From NCBI GenBank assembly GCA_003165195.1, contig PLSP01000059.1:3854-45413 (forward strand): 41,560 bases of DNA, in the 5' to 3' direction. A model generated the notes under the pieces. It made no database searches. It had not been told where the DNA came from and saw nothing but the letters and a program-made list of their open reading frames with translations. The stretch comes from Candidatus Bathyarchaeota archaeon (GTDB lineage: Archaea; Thermoproteota; Bathyarchaeia; Bathyarchaeales; Bathycorpusculaceae). A program made the translations under genes and the position numbers. Of this stretch, positions 8,447-18,331 are shown one piece after another; position 1 is the stretch's first letter, and every line of letters starts with the position of its first letter.

Positions 8447-9700
8447 TTAGTGTACAAGCTTTAGCGCTATAAAGGCGGTTAAGAAGATGACTGCTGTTAT
8501 GAGGAAGGTTGGCAGATAACTAAAGCCGGTGGGTAGATAGGTGAAGCTGTTGGCGAGAAATGGTCCAAGGAAAGCGCCTATTGCTGCGCCTAAGCCTACC
8601 ATGCCGTCGAAGAGGCCTGCTTTGCCTTGGGGGATGATTTCCATTGAGAGCGAAAGCATCATTATGTAGTACATGGCGTAGGCGAAGCCGAGGCACAGTA
8701 AAAGACCGCATGTTAGAATGGTAGGCGCTATGGCTAAGGCTATTACGCCGATTAGGATAAAGACAAGGAGGCTGCGGAGAAGTATGAAGCGTGGCATCTG
8801 CTTTCTAATGTTTATTGAACTTGCTCGGCTGCGGATTAAGAAGTAACCTGTTGTTGCACCGATCGAGTTGAGGATGTATGCTAGATACACGTATTGTTCT
8901 TGTCCCCCAAACACGCTTTTGAGGTAGAGTGGAAGCGGCGTGAAAAACAAGCTTGTTGCAAGAGCGAATAAAACTATGGCAAAGGCAAATCCTCGGAAAC
9001 TGTCTTCTTTAAGGTTACCTTTCCAAGGTAACCCATCCATCAACCTAGTTGATGCTTGAACTCCACGACACGTTAAATCTACCTTTCGCTCAATTGTTAC
9101 CAGGCGTCTTTCAAAAATTATCAAGGGATCAGCAATCAAAAGTAACGCTGCCGCAAATGCCACTACGCTCAAGCCGCTGCAAATGTACAGTGTGTAGGTT
9201 GCTAAATTGGAAAAAGTAATTGCGGATGCAAATAAGACCATTCCGATGGCTAAGCCGATGATGAACCCGATTTCGGTAATTCCCTCGTAGAGACCAAAAG
9301 ACCGCTCCCAATCCTTGCGGCTGTAATGCTCTGTGATGAGAACATTTTTGGGCGATTCATGCGCTACATGAAGCATCTGCATCACGATGTAAAGAAACAC
9401 AAATACTATGAGGTTTTGGGCAAACGGTAAGGCCATCAAGAACAGGATAGCGGACATTGAAGCGAAAGAGAGAAGAATGAAAGCTTTGTAGTGGCGTGTT
9501 TTGTCGCAGAGGTATCCCCAGAGGAACGAGGCGGGGATCGAGCAAAAAATAGCTATGGAAGTCATTACGCCCAAGGCAAGCAGCGGCCCACCCAGCAAAC
9601 TGGTGTTCTTGAAGAGAACCACGTATAGCGGTATGAAAACTGTAAGCATGCCGAAAGCCATGTCATGAAAGAAGAAGCCTAACCGCCACATAGCCAACAA
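8447..9700 (-). CDS. MFS transporter
   Basis: 417 aa polytopic protein; PASFLWGYLCDKTRHYKAFI and GLFDGMVGLGAAIGAFLGPFLANSF MFS-like segments. Confidence 0.85.
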   Translation of the reverse strand: MLAMWRLGFFFHDMAFGMLTVFIPLYVVLFKNTSLLGGPLLALGVMTSIAIFCSIPASFLWGYLCDKTRHYKAFILLSFASMSAILFLMALPFAQNLIVFVFLYIVMQMLHVAHESPKNVLITEHYSRKDWERSFGLYEGITEIGFIIGLAIGMVLFASAITFSNLATYTLYICSGLSVVAFAAALLLIADPLIIFERRLVTIERKVDLTCRGVQASTRLMDGLPWKGNLKEDSFRGFAFAIVLFALATSLFFTPLPLYLKSVFGGQEQYVYLAYILNSIGATTGYFLIRSRASSINIRKQMPRFILLRSLLVFILIGVIALAIAPTILTCGLLLCLGFAYAMYYIMMLSLSMEIIPQGKAGLFDGMVGLGAAIGAFLGPFLANSFTYLPTGFSYLPTFLITAVIFLTAFIALKLVH

Positions 9701-9835
9701 ACCACTATAAAGTTAAATTAAAGCTTTTGCCTGCATAAATTAAAGTCGCTTAAAAATAAGAGATGCATCAGTTTCCATATAAATCCTTAATAGAGAGTTG
9801 ATTAATTTCATACTCCGCTGGAGAGTAATCAGTAA

Positions 9836-10243
9836 ATGGCAAAATTCAAGGTCATAGTTTCCGATCCTGAAGCGGGAACATCCAAAGTTGTCGAGCTCGA
9901 AGAAGCTCGTGCAGTTCCACTTATCGGAAGAAGAGTTGGAGAAACCTTAGACGGCGCAGTAGTAGACCTGCCAGCGCACAAAATCCTAATAACAGGCGGC
10001 TCTGACAAAGACGGCGTACCCATGAGGGGAAACGTTCATGGTGGTGTACGACGAGCAGTCGTTCTCAGCGGAGGAACAGGCTTTGTACCACATAGAAAAG
10101 GAGAAAGAAGACGCAAAACAGTCCGCGGCAACATTATAACAGACGAAATCGCGCAGCTCAACATGAAAATCACTGAGAAGCCAGCTGGCGCAAAAGCACC
10201 CGAAGCCAAAGCCACGCCGCAGCCTGCACAGTCAACAAAATAA
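9836..10243 (+). CDS. rps6e: 30S ribosomal protein S6e
   Basis: FKVIVSDPEAGTSKVVELE...LIGRRVGETLDGAVVDLPAHKILITGGSDKDGVPMRGNVHGGVRRAVVLSGGTGF. Confidence 0.95.
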   Translation: MAKFKVIVSDPEAGTSKVVELEEARAVPLIGRRVGETLDGAVVDLPAHKILITGGSDKDGVPMRGNVHGGVRRAVVLSGGTGFVPHRKGERRRKTVRGNIITDEIAQLNMKITEKPAGAKAPEAKATPQPAQSTK

Positions 10244-10309
10244 TACTTAAAATTTATTAGCATCCTATAATTCTTTCATATTTCATAAAGTAGATTAAGG
10301 AATAAAAGT

Positions 10310-11563
10310 ATGAGCGACGAAAGTAAACCCTTGCCTAAGCAACCAGAAGTCAACGTTGGCACCATAGGTCACGTCGACCATGGAAAAACAACTTTGGTTC
10401 AAGCATTAACCGGCGTTTGGGCTTCAAGACACAGTGAAGAACTCAAAAGAGGCATCACCATTAAACTGGGCTACGCAGACATGCCAATCTTCAAATGCCC
10501 AAAATGTCCTGCTCCAAACAACTATACAATTCATGATTACTGTGAAAAATGCAATTCACCAGCAGAATTTGTGCGTGCGATAAGTTTCGTTGACGCCCCC
10601 GGACACGAAGCACTAATGGCCACGATGCTTTCTGGCGCAGCCATTATGGATGGAGCAATCCTAGTAATCGCTGCTGACGAGCCGTGCCCACAGCCACAAA
10701 CGCGTGAACATCTTGCAGCTGCCGAAGTTAGCGGCATCAAAAACATGATTATTGTTCAAAACAAAATTGATATTGTTGATGAGAAAAGAGCGCTTGAAAG
10801 CTACCGTGAAATCAAAAACTTCATAAAAGGCACAGTAGCTGAAACTGCTCCGATAATTCCGATCTCAGCCCAACGAGGCATAAACATCGACGTTCTAATT
10901 ACCGCTATCCAAACAATCGTACCTACACCTAAAAGGGACGCCTCACAACCACCGCTAATGTACATTATCCGTTCTTTTGACGTTAATAAGCCAGGCACAA
11001 CCATTGAAGGCTTGGAAGGCGGCATCATCGGCGGAACCATCGTGCAGGGCAAATTTGCAGTCGGGGAAGAAATAGAAATCCGCCCAGGCATAAGTGCTGA
11101 GAGAGAAGGAAAAACCGTCTATGACCCATTGATTAGCGAAATAGTGAGCTTGCAGGCTGGTCAACAAAACGTTCAAGAAGCAACCTGCGGAGGCTTAGTC
11201 GGAGTAGGAACCCTACTTGACCCATCCTATTCAAAAGCAGACGGCTTAACAGGCAGCATCGCTGGAAAAGCAGGAATGCTTCCACCAACATTAACCGAGC
11301 TAACTTTGGAAACACACGTTTTAGAACGGGCAGTGGGAACAAAGGACCTGTTGAAGGTTGAAAAATTCAACCCAGACGAAGTATTGCTACTTCACATAGG
11401 CGCCGCAGTAAACGTGGGCAAAGTTATGGGAATAAAACAGAACGTCATAAAAGTCAAGTTGACAAGACCAATCTGTGCCCTGCCAGGCTCCAGAGTTGCC
11501 ATCAGCAGGAAAATTACCGCTCGATGGAGACTCATCGGATACGGGCTCATTCCCTCAAATTAA
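10310..11563 (+). CDS. eif2g: Translation initiation factor aIF2 subunit gamma
   Basis: P-loop NVGTIGHVDHGKTTLVQALTGVWASRHSEELKRGITIKLGYAD, Zn-binding CPKCPAPNNYTIHDYCEKC, SFVDAPGHEALMATMLSGA. Confidence 0.97.
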   Translation: MSDESKPLPKQPEVNVGTIGHVDHGKTTLVQALTGVWASRHSEELKRGITIKLGYADMPIFKCPKCPAPNNYTIHDYCEKCNSPAEFVRAISFVDAPGHEALMATMLSGAAIMDGAILVIAADEPCPQPQTREHLAAAEVSGIKNMIIVQNKIDIVDEKRALESYREIKNFIKGTVAETAPIIPISAQRGINIDVLITAIQTIVPTPKRDASQPPLMYIIRSFDVNKPGTTIEGLEGGIIGGTIVQGKFAVGEEIEIRPGISAEREGKTVYDPLISEIVSLQAGQQNVQEATCGGLVGVGTLLDPSYSKADGLTGSIAGKAGMLPPTLTELTLETHVLERAVGTKDLLKVEKFNPDEVLLLHIGAAVNVGKVMGIKQNVIKVKLTRPICALPGSRVAISRKITARWRLIGYGLIPSN

Positions 11564-11569
11564 AAAGGT

Positions 11570-12010
11570 TTATTCTGTTATCATGCCCATTTTCTTTAGG
11601 TAGGCATGCGCTTTTTCCAACACATCTTTGGAGTTTTTGAAGGATAATTTATCCAGTGCATGCGGGTAATTCAGCCAAGTGTATCCTACATGCTCAAAGG
11701 ACAACTCAACTTTGTCAGTGAATGATTCCATTATAAAAAAAACCACTTCTTTGTGAACCGTTAAGCCTTGCCTTCTGTAGAAATAAGCGATTGCTTCCCT
11801 GAAGGCATCAACAAACGTGGCGTCAGTGATGCTTGTTTCCTCTTGCAGTTCACGGACCACGGTTTGTTTCTCAGTCTCATTTGCTTCGACGTTTCCTTTT
11901 ACAAAATCCCAATGTCCCGCAGCATAGTTTAGAAGAAGATATTTTGTCGACGAATCCTTTTTTGTAAAGATTACGGCGCCACAGGATTTTTCACGGAGCA
12001 CTCGGTTCAC
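11570..12010 (-). CDS. NUDIX hydrolase (Ap4A hydrolase-like)
   Basis: Nudix box region GNVEANETEKQTVVRELQEETSI; 146 aa. Confidence 0.9.
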   Translation of the reverse strand: MNRVLREKSCGAVIFTKKDSSTKYLLLNYAAGHWDFVKGNVEANETEKQTVVRELQEETSITDATFVDAFREAIAYFYRRQGLTVHKEVVFFIMESFTDKVELSFEHVGYTWLNYPHALDKLSFKNSKDVLEKAHAYLKKMGMITE

Positions 12011-12144
12011 CTAGCTGTTGGTCAATTCATGTATTTAAGATATTTAAAGTGATAGTAACTTAAAAGCTACGCAGGACTGCTAAGATAAAGTGCAAATTAA
12101 AGCTAACAACTAAACTAAGAGCTTAACGTCAAGGAGAATGCTAC

Positions 12145-12558
12145 ATGTCAAGTTCAACAAAGGAAACGTTTAAAGTAATTTTGGATTCAAATGCACTCTT
12201 TGTGCCGCTTGAGTTTAGACTTGACATTTTCAATGGTGTTGAGCAGTTACTAAATCGGAGAGTCGATTTTGTTTTGCTATCGGCGGTGAAACGGGAGCTT
12301 GAAATCCTATCCGCTAAGGATTCACCTACAATCCGCCGTGAAGCCGCCTTTGCACTCAAGTTGACTGAAAAATGCAAATATGTGTCAATTGACTCTGGAG
12401 ACATGTCGACTGACGATGTTATAGTTAAAATTGCTAAGGCGTGGAATTCGCCTGTTTTTACTAACGATAGGCAACTAAGGTTGAGGCTAAGAGATATAAG
12501 TGTGCCAGTGATTTATGTGAGACAAAAATCGCGTCTGGAAATTGACGGATTGATATAA
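12145..12558 (+). CDS. PIN-domain protein, FCF1/UTP24-like
   Basis: FKVILDSNALFVPLEFRLDIFNGVEQLL...DDVIVKIAKAWNSPVFTNDRQLRLRLRDISVPVIYVR; conserved context between aIF2-gamma and RpoE. Confidence 0.88.
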   Translation: MSSSTKETFKVILDSNALFVPLEFRLDIFNGVEQLLNRRVDFVLLSAVKRELEILSAKDSPTIRREAAFALKLTEKCKYVSIDSGDMSTDDVIVKIAKAWNSPVFTNDRQLRLRLRDISVPVIYVRQKSRLEIDGLI

Positions 12559-12560
12559 CT

Positions 12561-13145
12561 ATGTTTAAACTCATAACACTTCAGGACACTATCCGCATTC
12601 CTCCCGAAACTTTTGGCAACCCACTTGAAAAAGTAGGTCGCGACCAAGTTAAGCAGAAGTACGAGGGAATCGTAGATGAGGAATTAGGATACGTGATTGC
12701 CGTAACAGGCATAGAGGTTAGCCCTATCGGAAAAATAATTCCTGGAGACGGCGCCACCTTCCATAAAGTAACGTTTTCCTTATTGACATTCTACCCAGTA
12801 ATTCAAGAAATCGTTGAGGGAGATGTGGTTGAAATAGCGGACTTCGGCGCTTTCGTCCGCATCGGACCAGTAGACGCGCTTCTTCACGTTTCACAACTTA
12901 TGGATGATTACATATCTTACGATGAAAAGCAAGGGATTCTTCAAGGAAAAGAAACCAAACGCAAACTAACAGCAGGCGACCAAGTTCGCGTCAGAATAAC
13001 CGCAGTTTCACTTGGAAGGGCGGGAAGCTCAGGGAAAATCGGTGTCACTGCGAGGCAACCATTCTTAGGCAAACTGGAATGGCTAAAGGAAACAGCGGCC
13101 GTACCTGAAAAGAAACACTCAGATGCAAAAGAGAAAGCAGCGTAA
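12561..13145 (+). CDS. rpoE: DNA-directed RNA polymerase subunit E' (Rpo7)
   Basis: IRIPPETFGNPLEKV...GDGATFHKVTFSLLTFYPVIQEIVEGDVVEIADFGAFVRIGPVDALLHVSQ (S1 domain). Confidence 0.95.
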   Translation: MFKLITLQDTIRIPPETFGNPLEKVGRDQVKQKYEGIVDEELGYVIAVTGIEVSPIGKIIPGDGATFHKVTFSLLTFYPVIQEIVEGDVVEIADFGAFVRIGPVDALLHVSQLMDDYISYDEKQGILQGKETKRKLTAGDQVRVRITAVSLGRAGSSGKIGVTARQPFLGKLEWLKETAAVPEKKHSDAKEKAA

Positions 13146-13161
13146 AATAGGAGAGATTTAG

Positions 13162-13347
13162 ATGAGTGAAAAAGCATGCACTAACTGTCATTTTATAACT
13201 AAAGAAAACGTTTGTCCAAAATGCCGATCCACAAGCTTCAGCGAAGATTATAGCGGCTTAGTTGTCATGTTTGACCCCGAGAACTCAGCTATTTCAAAAG
13301 CTATGAACATAAAAGAGAAAGGCAGATTCGCGCTGAAAGTACGGTAG
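13162..13347 (+). CDS. spt4: Spt4-like transcription elongation factor (RpoE'')
   Basis: 61 aa; EKACTNCHFITKENVCPKCRSTSFSEDYSGLVVMFDPENSAISKAMNIKEKGRFALKV. Confidence 0.93.
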   Translation: MSEKACTNCHFITKENVCPKCRSTSFSEDYSGLVVMFDPENSAISKAMNIKEKGRFALKVR

Positions 13348-13399
13348 ACTCTTTTTAGCTTTACCATAGTAATCTTTTTACTAAAACCCTGACGTTATT

Positions 13400-13945
13400 G
13401 TGGACAAGGGTGGAACAATGACTGTAGCTTACACTATAACACCGGAACTTCGCACAAAACTAAAAGAGCCTTTCGGCACTTTGATTTGTGGATCCTATAA
13501 AGAAACAATGGGCAAGATGAAAGAGTATATTTCGAAAGAGAACTCGCCTTTGTTAATTTCTGTAGGAGATATCGTTTCTATTAATCTTCATGTTCACAAC
13601 ATACAGCCTCAACTTACGATTATTGATAATAAATCCCTCAGAACTCAGGTCGTCGCCGCCAGAGCCCAGGCAGAAGAAACGGTGCATGTGAATAATCCGC
13701 AGGGAACCATTACGCAGGAGGCAATCTCGGCAGTCAAAGCAGCCTTAGAAAAAAACGAGCACACACACATTGTGGTTAACGGCGAGGAAGATTTGCTTGC
13801 GCTAATAGCTGTTTTGTATGCTCCTGAAAACGCTGTTGTAGTTTACGGTCAACCCCACGAGGGCATAGTTGTTGTCAAAGTCACTTCTGACAGAAAGGAG
13901 CAGGCAAAGCAGTTTCTAAATGCCATGAAACCCTCGAAAAGCTAA
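13400..13945 (+). CDS. GTP-dependent dephospho-CoA kinase (DUF359)
   Basis: VGDIVSINLHVHNIQPQLTIIDNKSLR...VNNPQGTITQEAISAV...HIVVNGEEDLLALIAVLYAPENAVVVYGQPHEGIVVV. Confidence 0.93.
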   Translation: MDKGGTMTVAYTITPELRTKLKEPFGTLICGSYKETMGKMKEYISKENSPLLISVGDIVSINLHVHNIQPQLTIIDNKSLRTQVVAARAQAEETVHVNNPQGTITQEAISAVKAALEKNEHTHIVVNGEEDLLALIAVLYAPENAVVVYGQPHEGIVVVKVTSDRKEQAKQFLNAMKPSKS

Positions 13946-13989
13946 ATAGGAAGAAAACTGTTTGAACTAACCGCCTTAAGTGAAAACTA

Positions 13990-14301
13990 ATGGAACTCAA
14001 AATAGACTCATCTAAGAACAACCCGCTTCTGAAACGAAAGGAAGTAGGTTTCACTATTATTCAAGGTCCAAAAGAGAAAACGCCCCAAAGGCTAGATGTA
14101 AAAAGAGCTATAGCCATTGAAATGAAAATCGGCGACGACGTAGTCTTCGTTAAACGGATGCACACTAAAACGGGAACCAGCATCACTCAGGGAGAAGCCA
14201 ACGTCTACCAGAACCCTGCACAGGCCAAACTTGTTGAGCCCGAATACATTAGAAAAAGAAATAGCCCACCTGAAAAAACTAAGGAAGAGGCTCCAGCATA
14301 A
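13990..14301 (+). CDS. rps24e: 30S ribosomal protein S24e
   Basis: NPLLKRKEVGF...GDDVVFVKRMHTKTGTSITQGEANVYQNPAQAKLVEPEYIRKRN. Confidence 0.93.
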   Translation: MELKIDSSKNNPLLKRKEVGFTIIQGPKEKTPQRLDVKRAIAIEMKIGDDVVFVKRMHTKTGTSITQGEANVYQNPAQAKLVEPEYIRKRNSPPEKTKEEAPA

Positions 14302-14576
14302 TGTCCAAAAAACCTCCAGCGACAAAGAAAGAAGCAGCCCCCGCTGCGGCACCAGCAGCTGCAGAAGCAGCATCAGCAAAGAAAACTGAAAAGGGAAAGA
14401 AAGAAAAGAAGCACAAACAGGAAAAAGGAGTGCACGCAATGTACAAAGTTGAGGGCGATAAGGTTTCTCGGGCAAGGCCAACTTGCGAGCGTTGTGGACC
14501 AGGCTACTTCATGGCAGACCACCATGACAGGTACACATGTGGGCACTGTGGCTTTACTCGTTACAAGCAGAAATAA
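14301..14576 (+). CDS. rps27ae: 30S ribosomal protein S27ae with Lys/Ala-rich N-terminal extension
   Basis: C-terminal KVSRARPTCERCGPGYFMADHHDRYTCGHCGFTRYKQK zinc ribbon; about 45-residue low-complexity extension. Confidence 0.93.
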   Translation: MSKKPPATKKEAAPAAAPAAAEAASAKKTEKGKKEKKHKQEKGVHAMYKVEGDKVSRARPTCERCGPGYFMADHHDRYTCGHCGFTRYKQK

Positions 14577-14622
14577 GCAGTTTTAAATCCCTGCTTGTAC
14601 GATTAGCTTCAGGTGGCCGTCA

Positions 14623-15051
14623 ATGCTTAGAGTTAACGTGGTAATAACTAGCATCTCAGCTGAACGCTTTTGGGATATTAGAAAGCCCATTCCGCCTATT
14701 CAAATAAACACTAACATTAATGTTGTTGGAATGGAGAAGAAACAAGACGAATCTTTGGATGTTCCTTTTGTCTTATCAATCACTTATAATCCATCCATCG
14801 CCCAAATGAACATAAAAGGAAACGCTTACGTCACCGGCGAAAAGAATGAAATTGACAAAGCCCTCAAAGACTACGAACAGAAAAAGCCACCGCCACAAGT
14901 AATCATCCAGTCCGTATCAAACGTTGTATTCATCGAATCCATCCTCATCTCAAGAATACTAAACATGCCACCTCCAGTCCCACTGCCGCAGATACCTGAA
15001 ACCGGAAAGCCCCCGAGCTCTAAACCAGAAGGAAGAGACTACAGCGCATAG
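14623..15051 (+). CDS. Conserved hypothetical protein
   Basis: 142 aa ORF in the ribosomal gene cluster with coding-like composition. Confidence 0.6.
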   Translation: MLRVNVVITSISAERFWDIRKPIPPIQINTNINVVGMEKKQDESLDVPFVLSITYNPSIAQMNIKGNAYVTGEKNEIDKALKDYEQKKPPPQVIIQSVSNVVFIESILISRILNMPPPVPLPQIPETGKPPSSKPEGRDYSA

Positions 15052-15061
15052 CCGACCCCGG

Positions 15062-16561
15062 TTACAGGAAACCTTTAAGCTTCCTGGCTATGGCATCCGC
15101 AATTTTTAATTCAATTGGAAACGCAAAGTTTCTGTGTTTCCAACGGTATTTTTCAACATTGTTCATTATTTTATAAACAGTCTTGTATACAAAGTCACGC
15201 TCTATTATCCTTGCTTCTGGATAAAACGCTAAACGCGTAACCGCTGAAATTGTATGCAACTCGCTTACTCGTGAACGGCTGTGCCAAGGTGGGTCAAAAT
15301 GGAAAACATGTATGCTGCCCCATTCTTCAAGCGATTGTGGTGCTTTAAACTCGGGTGGTAAAAACTCCATGACCGGACTGGGAAATGGAGTGTACACGAA
15401 TATACCGTAATGCTGCGTTTTTGGATTAACTTCACGCATCCTATCCATTAAATCAAACGTTTGCTTTAGGTCATCGTCAGTTTCCCCCGGTAGACCGCTC
15501 ATCCATGAAACATACGGCTCGATTGAAGGCGCCCAGCGATGCAGATTCTCAACTGACTGCAACATTTGAGCTGCAGTGACGTCTTTGCAGATAAGTTGTT
15601 GTATGCGGTCTGAACCTGACTCACCTCCAAAATCCAGTTCAACGCAGCCAGCTTTCTCTAGAAGCTCCAGAAAAGGCTTATCGTAAGTTGACATGTAGTC
15701 GAATCTGCAGTTCGCTCGCCATTGAACTCTAAGTTTGCGTTCAATAAGCCCCGTGCAAATTTCTTCAACGCGTTTCTTGTCAACAAAGACGTTGTCGTCT
15801 ATTGGATCAATTATTTTGATGTGTGGAAACTTTACCAGTATGTATTCTATTTCGTCAAGGACGCGTTTGGCGCTTTTAGCTCGCCACTTGTTTTTGTTAA
15901 AGTAGCTGTTGTAACAGAAGCCACATCTATGTGGACAGCCTCGGCTTGTTTGGATATGGAAGCGGCCAGATTTTATCGATGGATACTTTTCAATTGGAAG
16001 AAGGTCATAAGGTAAATCTATCGGCAAATCATCTAATTCGGCAACTTTTCCAGGAGGGTTGCTTTTGACTGAACCATTAAATTTGTAGGTTATTCCGGCA
16101 ACATCGTCAAGCGGCTGATTCTGCGCTAGCTTGTTTGCCAAATCCTTGATTATTAATTCTCCTTCTCCACTAACAACAACATCAACATAGGGGGTGCTTG
16201 CAGTTTGCTCGGGTAGCAGTGTTGGGTGGACTCCTCCCCAAACTATGGGACACGAGGAATTTTGATCTCTAACATAACGTGCGAATTCAAGCGCGTACTT
16301 GATTTGTAAACCGCTCATACAACTTATGCCAACAAAAACTGGGTTCCCAACGTTGAAACGGCGGAAATCTTCTTGCCGCATGTCAAGAATGCGCACAGTA
16401 AACCTTTCTTGACGCAGTGAAGCAGCAATATACAGAAGAGCCAACGGGATTTGGGGGTCAGGCGCTCTGTATTTTCCAGGAAAAACAAGCAAAACATCTC
16501 CCTTTTGATTATCAATGTTCAAGTTGGAAGAATGCGATGAAGCAGTTTTGGAAGAAAGCAC
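15062..16561 (-). CDS. B12-binding domain radical SAM protein (BchE-like class)
   Basis: N-terminal GISCMSGLQIKYALEFARYVR cobalamin-binding-like segment; radical SAM TSRGCPHRCGFCYNSYF. Confidence 0.9.
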   Translation of the reverse strand: MLSSKTASSHSSNLNIDNQKGDVLLVFPGKYRAPDPQIPLALLYIAASLRQERFTVRILDMRQEDFRRFNVGNPVFVGISCMSGLQIKYALEFARYVRDQNSSCPIVWGGVHPTLLPEQTASTPYVDVVVSGEGELIIKDLANKLAQNQPLDDVAGITYKFNGSVKSNPPGKVAELDDLPIDLPYDLLPIEKYPSIKSGRFHIQTSRGCPHRCGFCYNSYFNKNKWRAKSAKRVLDEIEYILVKFPHIKIIDPIDDNVFVDKKRVEEICTGLIERKLRVQWRANCRFDYMSTYDKPFLELLEKAGCVELDFGGESGSDRIQQLICKDVTAAQMLQSVENLHRWAPSIEPYVSWMSGLPGETDDDLKQTFDLMDRMREVNPKTQHYGIFVYTPFPSPVMEFLPPEFKAPQSLEEWGSIHVFHFDPPWHSRSRVSELHTISAVTRLAFYPEARIIERDFVYKTVYKIMNNVEKYRWKHRNFAFPIELKIADAIARKLKGFL

Positions 16562-16740
16562 TCGAAAATAACCTCTCTAGTAAGATATTAGACATGGTTT
16601 TTAATCCTTCCTAAAATAAAAAAGAGTGAAGCTGGCAACTAATGCGTACCTGAATCCAACTTTCAATCAGCTAATCTTTCTATAGTATCAACAGAACTTT
16701 TGCCCAAAACTCAATCACAAAGAATAGCAGATCCCAAAGG

Positions 16741-16778
16741 AGGAGGGTCTAGTATTTACAGCTAAAACACATGTAAAA
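16741..16778 (-). repeat. Hairpin/poly-pyrimidine repeat R9 (divergent loop)
   Basis: Reverse strand TTTTTACATGTGTTTTAGCTGTAAATACTAGACCCTCCT; same stem and tail, different loop. Confidence 0.7.
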
Positions 16779-16850
16779 ATGGAGACAAAAAACATCAAGC
16801 GCTTACGCATATGAAGCGATAGTTAAGAAAAATAAAAGTTTAAAAAAGGT

Positions 16851-17255
16851 TTATTTCAGCGGAACATACATCGACGAACGAGACGCACCGATACCTGGCG
16901 TTCCATGTCTAACAGGCTTGTTAGTTATAGCGAACTCGCCGAGGTAATGGCCAATCATTTCAGGTCTTATGTCAACTGCAACGAATTCTTTGCCGTTATG
17001 GATTTGGATTTTAACGCCAACCATTTCTGGGAGGATTATGAGGTCTCGCACGTGAGTTTTTATGTTGATGTCTTTGCCTTCTTTTTTGGCTTCTTTGGCT
17101 ATCCGCAGCTTCTCTAAGAGTATTCGCTGCTCAGCAGTTAAGCCTCTTTGCAGGCTTCTTCGTTGTCGTGATGGAAGCAGATTTATGAATTCATCCATAG
17201 ACATACCTGATAAACTAATTAGGCTGTGTCCGCGGTAACTAAATTCTTTTGGCAT
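16851..17255 (-). CDS. rps19: 30S ribosomal protein S19
   Basis: [35 protein letters not shown]...[60 protein letters not shown]. Confidence 0.95.
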   Translation of the reverse strand: MPKEFSYRGHSLISLSGMSMDEFINLLPSRQRRSLQRGLTAEQRILLEKLRIAKEAKKEGKDINIKTHVRDLIILPEMVGVKIQIHNGKEFVAVDIRPEMIGHYLGEFAITNKPVRHGTPGIGASRSSMYVPLK

Positions 17256-17309
17256 CTTTCATCTCATCCTTAAACATTTTTTTTAACGCTATAAACTTTC
17301 TCCCATGGC

Positions 17310-18050
17310 CTACCGGATTGCCCGTTTCTTCTTCTGTCCTGGTCCTCTTGCGGCGATCAAACCGACTTTCTGTCCTGGTGGAGCGCCATGTGACGTTGTT
17401 GTGCATCTGCGAGCGCTTCGTTTGCTGCTGCCGTATGGGTGACATGCTGGAACCATTTTGCGTCCGCTGGTTCTTGGATATTTGTGACCTTTAGCTTTCA
17501 TGAGGTGGAATTTCGCGCCTGCTTTGAGGAAAGGCTTCTCGATTCTTCCAGAAGCTGAAATTACGCCTACAGTGGCTAAGCAGTAGTCGTTAACATATCT
17601 TGTTCTGCCAGAAGGCAATCGTATCATTGTGCCTTGTGGAGTGTGACCGACAACAGTCGCGTAGGCGCCTGAAGCCTTTGCCATTTTGCCGCCGTCGCCT
17701 GGACGGAGCTCAAGGTCGCAAACTATGGTTCCTTCAGGTACTTTTCCTAATGGAAGAATGTTGCCGATTTCAGCAGGAGCTTTTCCACCGTAGCAGATTT
17801 GTTGTCCAGTGAAAACACCTTCAGGAGTAACTGTGTAACAGGATAATCCGTTTGCAAATTTAACCAATGCTAAAGGTGCGCCGCTTCCAGGGTTATGCAT
17901 AAGAGCTTCTATGGTGCCAGTCAATGAAGCCTCGAATGATTCTTTTGGTGCTATATTAGGGTACTTTGCAGGTGCAACCCGTTTGTGGGTTGAAGCGCGA
18001 AAGTTTCGTCCGCCGCGGCCTCGTCTTTGAACACGAATTCGTTTTCCCAT
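17310..18050 (-). CDS. rpl2: 50S ribosomal protein L2
   Basis: MGKRIRVQRRGRGGRNFRASTHKRVAPAKYP...RPGDGGKMAKASGAYATVVGHTPQGTMIRLPSGRTRYVNDYCLATVG. Confidence 0.96.
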   Translation of the reverse strand: MGKRIRVQRRGRGGRNFRASTHKRVAPAKYPNIAPKESFEASLTGTIEALMHNPGSGAPLALVKFANGLSCYTVTPEGVFTGQQICYGGKAPAEIGNILPLGKVPEGTIVCDLELRPGDGGKMAKASGAYATVVGHTPQGTMIRLPSGRTRYVNDYCLATVGVISASGRIEKPFLKAGAKFHLMKAKGHKYPRTSGRKMVPACHPYGSSKRSARRCTTTSHGAPPGQKVGLIAARGPGQKKKRAIR

Positions 18051-18070
18051 AAGTCATGCCTTCTAAAATG

Positions 18071-18331
18071 TTAGAGTATTCCAAGTTTTATTGCGACATC
18101 TGAAGCTTTGAACTCAGGGGTAAGCTTCACAAACGCTTTTTTCACGCCTTGAGGAGTAATAAGCAGGTTGATTTTGCTTACTTTAACTTCGTATAGTTCC
18201 TCAACGGCTTTTTTAATATCGCTTTTCTGTGCTTTCAAATTCACTATGAATATGAGTTTGTTGTCTCGCTCAACCATTAAACTTGCAGACTCAGTCATCA
18301 AGGGGTAAGATATGACTTCATTTATTTCCAT
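18071..18331 (-). CDS. rpl23: 50S ribosomal protein L23
   Basis: 86 aa; ISYPLMTESASLMVERDNKLIFIVNLKAQKSDIKKAVEELYEVKVSKINLLITPQGVKKAFVKL. Confidence 0.95.
   Translation of the reverse strand: MEINEVISYPLMTESASLMVERDNKLIFIVNLKAQKSDIKKAVEELYEVKVSKINLLITPQGVKKAFVKLTPEFKASDVAIKLGIL

Noticed and set aside
12145-12558. PIN protein as a second VapC toxin
   Set aside because: No antitoxin partner and conserved position between aIF2-gamma and rpoE; fits the FCF1-like housekeeping family.
17239-17445. 68-aa - strand ORF between S19 and L2
   Set aside because: Out-of-frame overlap with the L2 3' end; no independent support.
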